In this document: one piece after another, positions 6,257-12,261 of the stretch
Layout: the number at the start of each line of letters is the position of its first letter
Numbering within the stretch: position 1 is the first letter of the stretch
DNA from: an uncultured Porphyromonadaceae bacterium
Lineage (GTDB): Bacteria > Bacteroidota > Bacteroidia > Bacteroidales > Muribaculaceae
Direction: 5' to 3'
Assembly: GCA_947174735.1 (NCBI GenBank)
Contig: CAMWKC010000038.1
Location: forward strand, 1-12,261
DNA: 12,261 nucleotides
Program-made: the position numbers and the translations under genes
The notes under the pieces: model-generated
Seen by the model: the letters and a program-made list of their open reading frames with translations, nothing else
What the model was told of the DNA's origin: nothing
Databases searched by the model: none

Positions 6257-7804
6257 ATGCAGAAATCTACAACTCTTATCCTGCTTGCGGCATCAATGGC
6301 GTTCACTGCCAATGCTGCAGAGTTCGACGAGCCTATCTATGAGGCTCCTGAGGGCGAATCAGTCCTGTTGTCACGTTCCAGTCTCGCCTATACCGCCATG
6401 TTGGGCGACATCGTGGCCGATCTCAAGGACTACGGCTCAATAGTTGAAATGATAACTACTCCCGAAGGTGAAGTTTATCTCAGTAATCCTATATCGCAGT
6501 ATCCTCTGCAGACATGGATCAAAGGTACTGTCGATGGTGACAAACTCACCATAAAGGGCCCACAACCGGTTTACTCTGAATGGAACGATGACTATGAACT
6601 TGTGTACTATTATGTAGTACCTATGGAGTTCGATCAGGAGCGCGGCTGGTTCTTTCCGCGTCCTGATATGACTATGACATTTGACATCGTGGAAGGTGGC
6701 CTTAAAGAGACTGTCAACACAACTCTGCTCGGTCTTTGCCTTGAAGTAGAATCGTATGATGAAGACGGCAAGTTTATAGGCCTCACTTACACATGGACAG
6801 GTTATGGTGACTACCGTATAGACATGCAGCGTCCTACAGCTGTACCGCAGGCTGCTCCTGAAGGATTGGAATTACAGTCATGGGCAATGTCGTCTGAACT
6901 GGGCAACCGTTTTGTCAACGTAGCCATCGGTGAAAATGAAATCTACATACAGGGCATTGATGCCGATGTACCCGACGCCTGGATTAAAGGCGAACTTAGC
7001 GGCGACATGCTGACTATAGAACCTACTTTCCTCGGTCCGAACTACAGCACACTTCATTTCGACTACGCTATTGGCGGTTATGTAGAAGAAATGTGGGATG
7101 ATGAATATGAAGAAATGTCCTACAGCGTCGATTTCGTACCGGAAATTGTCTTTACCTACGATGCCGAGGAACGTTCGCTCTTTCTTGAGAACAATATCGT
7201 GTTCAATCATACTGACGACCTGAATGTTGCTAACTTCAACACTTACCTTCAGACGGCTTCTATTATGTATCAGAACCGCAATCCGGAAGCCGCGCCTGCA
7301 ACTCCCATACCCTACTGGCTTGAAGACTACGGAATGGGTCAGGTATTTGAATTCGACGTACCCGACGTAGACGTAGACGGATGTATGCTTGATACAAACC
7401 GTCTTTACTACAATATTTTCGTAAACGGAGAATTACTCACTCTGACCACAGACATATACTGGGATCACGAAGATGATATGGTAGATATACCCTACAACTT
7501 CGAAAGCTACGATATTTTTATATCAGGCACATGGCACTCAGTATATCTCTATGAAGAGCCAATCAATACGCTTGGTGTCCGCAGTGTCTATATCAACGAA
7601 AACGATGAAAAGGTATATAGTGACATAGCCACTATTGTAACAGAAGTTTCGGTCAACAAAGTGACTGACACACGTGAGGTGGCTTCTCGTGCTTATTTCG
7701 ATCTCCAGGGACGCCGTATAGCCGAACCGGAACAAGGTCTCTATATCGTACGTACCACTTATACCGACGGCACTTCGTCAGTAAACAAGGCCATAAGACA
7801 TTAA
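6257..7804 (+). CDS. Secreted multi-domain beta-rich protein of unknown function
   Basis: A 515-residue exported protein. Residues 1-20 are a signal peptide (TLILLAASMAFTANA, cleavage about before Ala21). Two related beta domains follow, at about 60-190 and 215-320. They share 'EVYLSNPISQYPLQTWIKGTVDGDKLTI' and 'EIYIQGIDADVPDAWIKGELSGDMLTI', each followed by a Tyr-rich stretch and a 'F(D/T)' strand, so the protein carries an internal duplication. A third domain at about 345-462 has 'FDVPDVDVDGCMLDTNRLYYNIFVNGE' and ends 'LGVRSVYINEN'. The same order of domains occurs, as I remember it, in many unnamed Prevotella and Bacteroidales proteins. The C-terminus 'YFDLQGRRIAEPEQGLYIVR ... KAIRH' resembles short sorting-type tails of this phylum. 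No enzyme motif was seen. The protein is notably acidic. It has its own promoter and a leader hairpin, and is followed by a long palindrome. Confidence 0.85.
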   Translation: MQKSTTLILLAASMAFTANAAEFDEPIYEAPEGESVLLSRSSLAYTAMLGDIVADLKDYGSIVEMITTPEGEVYLSNPISQYPLQTWIKGTVDGDKLTIKGPQPVYSEWNDDYELVYYYVVPMEFDQERGWFFPRPDMTMTFDIVEGGLKETVNTTLLGLCLEVESYDEDGKFIGLTYTWTGYGDYRIDMQRPTAVPQAAPEGLELQSWAMSSELGNRFVNVAIGENEIYIQGIDADVPDAWIKGELSGDMLTIEPTFLGPNYSTLHFDYAIGGYVEEMWDDEYEEMSYSVDFVPEIVFTYDAEERSLFLENNIVFNHTDDLNVANFNTYLQTASIMYQNRNPEAAPATPIPYWLEDYGMGQVFEFDVPDVDVDGCMLDTNRLYYNIFVNGELLTLTTDIYWDHEDDMVDIPYNFESYDIFISGTWHSVYLYEEPINTLGVRSVYINENDEKVYSDIATIVTEVSVNKVTDTREVASRAYFDLQGRRIAEPEQGLYIVRTTYTDGTSSVNKAIRH

Positions 7805-7830
7805 ATTCAATCGGCTCTTTAACAGAGTCA

Positions 7831-7901
7831 AGATAGAAACATAACGTACCGCCGCTATAATTATCGGATAATTATAGCGGCGGTACGTTATGTTTCTATC
7901 T
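7831..7901. repeat. 71-bp perfect palindrome (35-bp arms, 1-bp centre)
   Basis: The left arm 7831-7865 (starting AGATAGAAACATAACG) is the exact reverse complement of 7867-7901, with only G7866 between; I matched all 35 pairs. As RNA it would fold into a stem of about 34 bp with a 3-nt loop. It starts 26 bp after the stop of the secreted-protein gene. No T-run follows on either strand, so it is not a textbook rho-independent terminator, though a stem this strong may still end or protect the upstream transcript. A small imperfect hairpin (7813-7829) precedes it. No target-site duplication flanks it and it has no coding content, so I do not call it a mobile element. Confidence 0.9.
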
Positions 7902-7936
7902 GTAATAAAAACTGCTGAAAAGCATTGTACAACTGC

Positions 7937-7967
7937 TTGAAAATATGAAAATTTTTCGCTAAATTTG
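7937..7967 (+). promoter_or_regulatory. Bacteroidota-type promoter of the Xaa-Pro aminopeptidase gene
   Basis: TTG at 7937-7939, a 20-bp spacer, then TAAATTTG at 7960-7967, an exact TAnnTTTG -7 box. Predicted transcription start is about 7971-7975, leaving a leader of about 100 nt before the ATG at 8075. The terminator-like stem-loop at 7980-8015 begins within about 10 nt of that start. Confidence 0.7.
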
Positions 7968-7979
7968 CCGTCTATCGTG

Positions 7980-8015
7980 TTTAGTTCTGTCAAGGACATG
8001 AACTAAAGTTTTTTT
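7980..8015 (+). terminator. Terminator-like stem-loop with T7 tract in the aminopeptidase leader
   Basis: TTTAGTTC (7980-7987) pairs exactly with GAACTAAA (8000-8007). Inside it TGTC (7988-7991) pairs with GACA (7995-7998) around the loop AAG, with T7999 bulged, giving 12 bp in all. G8008 and then seven T residues (8009-8015) follow at once. This is the form of an intrinsic terminator, though the stem is AT-rich. It lies downstream of a good promoter and 59 bp before the aminopeptidase start, so it may act as an attenuator, or as a terminator for read-through from upstream. Function inferred from shape and place only. Confidence 0.5.
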
Positions 8016-8074
8016 AATTCTTTATTTTCTTATCGAGTTTTTCGTTACGACGATTGCTCTAATTTCGACTAACG

Positions 8075-9448
8075 ATGTTTTCAACCGACACATACCGCCA
8101 GCGCCGCGCTGCTCTGCGTAAAGCTGTAGGCAGCGGAGTACTGTTATTCTTAGGCAACGATGAAACAGGCATGAACTATGAAGATAATACTTATGACTAC
8201 CGCCAGGATTCGTCATTCCTCTATTTCTTCGGACAGCCTTACGCCGGACTTAATGCCATAATTGATATAGATAATGACCGTGAAATCATATTCGGTGATG
8301 AACTTTCTATCGACCATATAGTATGGATGGGCAATCAGCCTACACTACACGAGAAAGCAGCTCAGGCAGGTATAACCGAGACGTTACCGGCTGCTGACCT
8401 GAAACCTTATCTTGATAAAGTAGTAGCCGGAGGACGCAAAGTGCATTATCTTCCGACTTATAGAGGAGACAACAAGATAAAACTGTTCAATCTGCTCGGT
8501 GTGCACCCCGGTGCCGAACAGCCGTCAGAAGATTTTATACGTGCTGTCGTAAATCTGCGTAATCATAAGACAGAGGAGGAAATAGCTGAAATTGAAAAGG
8601 CCTGTGACGTTACAGCCGACATGCACATCACAGCTATGAAGATGTTGCGCGAAGGTATGCGCGAATGTGAGATAGCTGCCGCTGTCGAAGCTGTGGCCCG
8701 TAGTCGCGGCTGTCGGCTGTCGTTCCCTACAATCGCCACTGTCAACGGCCAGACTCTACATAACCATGCCTATAACAATATTGTCAAACCTGGCGATATG
8801 CTACTGCTCGATGCCGGTGCCGAGACACCTGAAGGATATGCCGGCGATATGTCAAGCACTATATGTGCAGGTAAGAAATACACACGCCGCCAGAAAGATG
8901 TCTATGACATTCAGGTAGCTGCTCACCGCGCTGCAGTCGGAGCACTTCGGCCCGGCGTACCTTTTGTAGATGTCTATGAGTTAGCGGCACGCACCATAGT
9001 TGAAGGCCTTACTGATCTCGGTGTTATGCGCGGTAATCCCTACGACGCTGTGAAAGCAGGAGCACACGCTATGTTCTTCCCGACCGGTCTCGGTCACATG
9101 ATGGGGATGGACGTGCATGATATGGAGAGCTTAGGTGAAGTTTTTGTCGGATATGACGGCAAACCTAAAAGCACACAGTTCGGCCGTAAATCGCTGCGTC
9201 TGGCACGTCCGCTGGAACCCGGTTTTGTACTGACTATCGAACCGGGAGTCTATTTCATACCCGAACTTATGGATTACTGGGGTGCCACACGCCATCTCGG
9301 AGATTTCATTAATTATGACCGTCTCGATGCATGGCGTGACTTCTCAGGCATACGTAATGAGGAGGACTACCTCATCACGACCGACGGTGCAAGACGTCTG
9401 GGTAAAAAAATACCCCTCACTACTGAAGAAGTCGAAGCTTTGCGCTGA
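8075..9448 (+). CDS. pepP: Xaa-Pro aminopeptidase (M24B metallopeptidase, aminopeptidase P type)
   Basis: A 457-residue cytoplasmic metallopeptidase predicted to remove an N-terminal residue that precedes proline. Residues about 1-150 form the aminopeptidase P N-terminal domain (RQRRAALRKAVGSGVLLFLGN, 'YDYRQDSSFLYFFG'). Residues about 165-440 form the pita-bread catalytic domain. The five metal ligands can be placed: Asp246 in 'LLLDAGAE', Asp258 in 'YAGDMSST', His341 in 'GLGHMMGMDVHD', Glu389 in 'TIEPGVYF', and Glu429 in 'GIRNEEDYLI'. The two aspartates are one residue further apart than in E. coli PepP. The ATG at 8075 is the first in frame after a TAA. There is no signal peptide, which favours an intracellular role in peptide turnover. 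It has its own promoter with a terminator-like leader stem-loop, and sbcD starts 41 bp downstream, so some cotranscription is possible. The symbol is by family; the exact dipeptide or oligopeptide preference is unknown. Confidence 0.93.
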   Translation: MFSTDTYRQRRAALRKAVGSGVLLFLGNDETGMNYEDNTYDYRQDSSFLYFFGQPYAGLNAIIDIDNDREIIFGDELSIDHIVWMGNQPTLHEKAAQAGITETLPAADLKPYLDKVVAGGRKVHYLPTYRGDNKIKLFNLLGVHPGAEQPSEDFIRAVVNLRNHKTEEEIAEIEKACDVTADMHITAMKMLREGMRECEIAAAVEAVARSRGCRLSFPTIATVNGQTLHNHAYNNIVKPGDMLLLDAGAETPEGYAGDMSSTICAGKKYTRRQKDVYDIQVAAHRAAVGALRPGVPFVDVYELAARTIVEGLTDLGVMRGNPYDAVKAGAHAMFFPTGLGHMMGMDVHDMESLGEVFVGYDGKPKSTQFGRKSLRLARPLEPGFVLTIEPGVYFIPELMDYWGATRHLGDFINYDRLDAWRDFSGIRNEEDYLITTDGARRLGKKIPLTTEEVEALR

Positions 9449-9449
9449 A

Positions 9450-9482
9450 ACAATGGCGTACGTGTGAAACTTACTCCATTGT
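9450..9482. repeat. 7-bp inverted repeat in the pepP/sbcD gap
   Basis: ACAATGG (9450-9456) and CCATTGT (9476-9482) are exact reverse complements with 19 nt between, filling most of the 41-bp gap. A short run CTTTTAT follows. It could be a weak stem-loop between the two genes, but the arms are short and it may be chance. Confidence 0.3.
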
Positions 9483-9489
9483 CTTTTAT

Positions 9490-10650
9490 ATGAAGTTCAT
9501 TCATACAAGTGACTGGCATCTCGGACATCAACTCTATAACTACGACCGTAGTGAAGAGTTTGCCGAGATGCTGGAACAGATTATAAATATTGTTGCCGAC
9601 GAGAAAGCTGATGCATTATTGGTAAGCGGTGATGTGTTTCATTCGTCAGTGCCTCCGCTCTCAGCTCAGCGTATGTTTGCAGATGCTGTGATGCGACTGC
9701 GACGACGCTGTCCGGATACCGCTGTTATAATCACAGCAGGCAATCATGACAGTGCTTCACGTCATGAGATTTTCGCCAAACCCTGGCGTGAATTAGGAGT
9801 CATTATGAGTGGACATATTGGTTCGGGAGAACTCAATGAAATATTTGACCGCCTTATAATACGTTTACCTAAGGGTTTCATAGCCGCTGTACCCTATTGT
9901 AACGAGCGTATGATGCCCGAAGGTCTTTTTAAAGCTCTATCCGAACGTATCGCAGAACTTAATACTGCTCAGCTACCTTCGGTGCTTATGGCTCACACTG
10001 CCGTCAGTGGTTGTGACGCTACCGGACACAAAGAAGACGGACGTAATGTGGGCGGTATAGATACTGTCGATGCTGAAACACTTGCTGCCGATTTCGACTA
10101 CGTCGCCTTAGGGCATATACACCGTCCCCAGGTTATAGGTAATACCGACGGACGTCTGCGCTATTCAGGAACACCGTTAGCAGTAAGCTTTGATGAGGAA
10201 TATGAACATTCGGTGACAGTAGTCAGTCTTGCCGAGCATGGGACAGAACCTAAAGTACACACGGTGCCTGTAAAACAGCCACGCCCTTTGGTAAGTCTGC
10301 CTGTAGGAGCACCGCGTCCTCTTGAGGAAGTACTTGATGTCTTCAAAAAATATCCTGACTCACTCCCTTCTTATATACGCCTTAATGTTCTTGTTGATTC
10401 GTTTCTTCCTCCCGATGCGACTAATCGTGCCCGTATCATAGCGGCTCAGAAACAGTGTCGTTTCTGTATTATTAACCAGATACGTTCAGACAGTGGCAAT
10501 GTTGCCGGACAAATACCCATGACTGTCGAAGAGTTCCGCAATCTTGAACCGGCTGAAATAGTGAGCCGTTATGCCGACAACACCGGTATTGAATTTACTG
10601 ACGATATGCGTACACTTTTCGATGAAGTGTTGCAGTCGCTTAACAACTGA
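9490..10650 (+). CDS. sbcD: SbcD-type (Mre11 family) DNA repair nuclease subunit
   Basis: A 386-residue calcineurin-like phosphoesterase. The five conserved motifs are present: 'TSDWHLG' (Asp8, His10), 'SGDVFH' (Asp48), 'GNHDS' (Asn85, His86, Asp87), 'MAHTAVSG' (His169) and 'LGHIHRPQ' (His209, His211). These ligand two manganese ions in the family. After 'YSGTPLAVSFDE' come the capping region and a C-terminal part that would contact the coiled-coil base of SbcC. Known role: nuclease subunit of SbcCD, which opens DNA hairpins, trims protein-blocked ends and cuts long palindromes during replication. The length is typical (E. coli SbcD is about 400). sbcC follows after 7 bp, so the two are one operon and probably made together. 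The ATG directly precedes the family's usual MKFIHTSDWHLG, so the start is firm. Confidence 0.96.
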   Translation: MKFIHTSDWHLGHQLYNYDRSEEFAEMLEQIINIVADEKADALLVSGDVFHSSVPPLSAQRMFADAVMRLRRRCPDTAVIITAGNHDSASRHEIFAKPWRELGVIMSGHIGSGELNEIFDRLIIRLPKGFIAAVPYCNERMMPEGLFKALSERIAELNTAQLPSVLMAHTAVSGCDATGHKEDGRNVGGIDTVDAETLAADFDYVALGHIHRPQVIGNTDGRLRYSGTPLAVSFDEEYEHSVTVVSLAEHGTEPKVHTVPVKQPRPLVSLPVGAPRPLEEVLDVFKKYPDSLPSYIRLNVLVDSFLPPDATNRARIIAAQKQCRFCIINQIRSDSGNVAGQIPMTVEEFRNLEPAEIVSRYADNTGIEFTDDMRTLFDEVLQSLNN

Positions 10651-10657
10651 CTCCATT

Positions 10658-12261
10658 ATGCATCTAAAACGACTGACCATTCATAATATAGCCTCAATCG
10701 AAGATGCTGTAATCGATTTCGAGGCACAACCGCTTGCCGGTGCTGAAGTGTTTCTGATAACCGGACGTACCGGTGCAGGCAAATCAACCATACTTGATGC
10801 AATATGTCTCGCTCTGTATGCGGATACACCACGACTTAATAATTCACTCATGCAGGGCACAGTGGAAGCTGCATCACAAGGTGATATAAAACTTTCCGAC
10901 CCTCGTTTGATGTTGCGTCGTAACACAGGTGAAGGATATGTGGAACTGGATTTTACAGGCAGTAACGGAGTCGAATACCGTGCATGGTGGGGAGTGGCAC
11001 GCGCACGAAAGAAACCTACAGGTAAGTTACAGAACCGCGAATGGCGTCTGACACGTCTCGATTCAGACACAGTCTACAGCAAAGTGGCTGACATCAAGTC
11101 TGTCATGACCGAGGCTATAGGACTGGACTTCCAACAATTCTGCCGTACTACAATGCTGGCACAAGGAGACTTCGCCCGTTTTCTTAACAGCCGTGATGAA
11201 GATAAATCAGCAATTCTTGAGAAAATCACAGGTACAGAAGTCTATACTGCTATCGGTAAAAAAGTATATGAACTGACACGTATACATGAAAATACATATC
11301 TTCAGTATCGTCGTAAGACGGAGGCTGTCGAACTGTTATCCGACGTAGAGTTAAAGCAATTGATTGACGAATGTGATTCACTGACAGCCAAGGCCGCTGC
11401 TCTTAACACATCACGGAGTATGCTGTACAGTATTCGGGAATGGCGAAACAAAATTAATGATATTTTCAGGCACCGCGACTTAGCCAGGACAAAGCTCAAT
11501 GTTGCCCAACAGACACTACAGTCACCAGAACTCGAAGCTAACGAAAAAATTCTTACTGACTGGCAGAATTCAGCCGAAGCACTCAGACTGCTGACATCTA
11601 AGGAAGAAACCGTTAAGGAACTGGAGCGTCTGAAACGCAGTCTTGAAGACCTCTCCGACTATTATGGACGTCTGCAAGGAGCTTTGGCAGTACATGAACG
11701 TCGTGTAGCCCGTGAAATGCAGGATGTAGACAAGTACAATAAACTGCGTGATGAAATAACCGGACTGGAAAAAAAACTTGAAGCTCTTGAAGTCAGTAAA
11801 ATACGTACCCGGCGTGAAGCTACTCTAAAAAACCTAAACGATGTAGCGACAGCTCTGAACAAAGTACGTAATCTTCACAACGAGACCACAAGACGCGAGA
11901 ATTTACGTATCGAGCTGGAAAATGCGCTTGTACGTCTGAAGGCAGAAACCGAAAAAGAACTGACTCTTAACGGTGCTCTGATACAAGCGTCTAAAAACCG
12001 CGACAGAACAACTGACCTATATGAACATCAGCGTGTGACAATGGAACAAGCGGCCGTCAGTATGCGCAGCACATTAAAAACGGGAGATACCTGTCCGGTA
12101 TGTATGCAGGTAATTGTCAACGTACCGCCACATGAAGAAGCTCTGCGAAGTATGTTTAGTGAGACAGTCAGACACATGAATGAGGCACGCAATGAGTATG
12201 ACCGACATACACGTGATTTAGCTATATGTCAGACAACTATAACTCAGTTAAAGGAGACTAT
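10658..12261 (+). CDS. sbcC: SbcC-type (Rad50 family) ATPase subunit, N-terminal part cut by window edge
   Basis: 534 codons are visible and the gene runs off the right edge. It starts 'MHLKRLTIHNIASIEDAVIDF', typical of SbcC/Rad50/SMC proteins. The Walker A motif 'GRTGAGKST' is at residues 36-44 and the Q-loop 'MLAQGDFARFL' has Gln169. From about 200 to 475 the protein is charged, heptad-like coiled coil (for example 'EETVKELERLKRSLEDL'). The zinc hook CPVC lies at residues 479-482 (bases 12092-12103), where two SbcC molecules join through one Zn ion. The returning coiled coil then begins; the signature and Walker B motifs must lie beyond the window. Since the hook is near the middle of such proteins, about half of the gene is seen. 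Role: ATP-driven clamp and scaffold for SbcD on DNA ends and hairpins. The first ATG after the sbcD stop gives a 7-bp gap. Confidence 0.96.
   Translation, partial: MHLKRLTIHNIASIEDAVIDFEAQPLAGAEVFLITGRTGAGKSTILDAICLALYADTPRLNNSLMQGTVEAASQGDIKLSDPRLMLRRNTGEGYVELDFTGSNGVEYRAWWGVARARKKPTGKLQNREWRLTRLDSDTVYSKVADIKSVMTEAIGLDFQQFCRTTMLAQGDFARFLNSRDEDKSAILEKITGTEVYTAIGKKVYELTRIHENTYLQYRRKTEAVELLSDVELKQLIDECDSLTAKAAALNTSRSMLYSIREWRNKINDIFRHRDLARTKLNVAQQTLQSPELEANEKILTDWQNSAEALRLLTSKEETVKELERLKRSLEDLSDYYGRLQGALAVHERRVAREMQDVDKYNKLRDEITGLEKKLEALEVSKIRTRREATLKNLNDVATALNKVRNLHNETTRRENLRIELENALVRLKAETEKELTLNGALIQASKNRDRTTDLYEHQRVTMEQAAVSMRSTLKTGDTCPVCMQVIVNVPPHEEALRSMFSETVRHMNEARNEYDRHTRDLAICQTTITQLKET

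Noticed and set aside
6174..6443. Plus-strand open reading frame of 89 codons in the leader and start of the secreted-protein gene
   Set aside because: It starts at the -7 box itself, before the predicted transcription start, and overlaps the real gene in another frame.
7831..7901. The palindrome as a miniature transposable element or invertible promoter switch
   Set aside because: The arms meet at a 1-bp centre, so there is nothing to invert; no target duplication flanks it and no recombinase gene is near.

Overview
The window looks like chromosomal DNA from a member of the order Bacteroidales, possibly Muribaculaceae- or Prevotella-like. The support is: an ECF sigma factor / FecR-like anti-sigma / TonB-dependent receptor cascade; near-consensus Bacteroidota promoters (TTTG or TTG, about 20 bp, TAnnTTTG); start codons without consistent Shine-Dalgarno sites; and a secreted beta-rich protein ending in a 'DLQGRR...GLYIV' tail typical of these bacteria. 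The family-level guess is inference only. No tRNA, rRNA, CRISPR array, transposase or phage gene was seen.

Minus-strand block A (1-3335), read right to left: an OmpA-type lipoprotein, a DUF6155-like cytoplasmic protein, an ECF sigma factor, a short single-pass anti-sigma factor, and the N-terminal 255 codons of a TonB-dependent receptor cut by the window edge. The spacings of 2, 25, 177 and 38 bp suggest one transcript or closely linked ones. The sigma/anti-sigma/receptor trio should work as a cell-surface signalling relay: the receptor's STN domain contacts the periplasmic STN-like domain of the anti-sigma factor, which then releases the sigma factor. The 178-bp gap between the sigma and anti-sigma genes is unusually structured. 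It holds a 16-bp tandem repeat, four AGGAGGC boxes (on the coding strand) and a hairpin.

Divergent pair (3462-6090): gluQRS (glutamyl-Q tRNA(Asp) synthetase, a tRNA modification enzyme) on the minus strand and pyk (pyruvate kinase) on the plus strand. They share a 250-bp intergenic region with a perfect 9-bp inverted repeat and a good minus-strand -7 element.

Plus-strand block B (6145-12261): a secreted 515-residue protein of unknown function with its own strong promoter and a structured leader, then a 71-bp almost continuous perfect palindrome. Next comes a promoter, and immediately downstream of it a terminator-like stem-loop in the leader of an M24B Xaa-Pro aminopeptidase. The block ends with sbcD and sbcC, the Mre11/Rad50-type nuclease pair, with sbcC cut by the window edge just past its zinc hook.

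Most genes are ordinary housekeeping or envelope genes. The parts most worth a second look are non-coding: the long palindrome, the leader stem-loop of the aminopeptidase gene, the AGGAGGC/tandem-repeat segment inside the sigma operon, and the inverted repeats at the gluQRS/pyk divergence and in the leader of the secreted protein.
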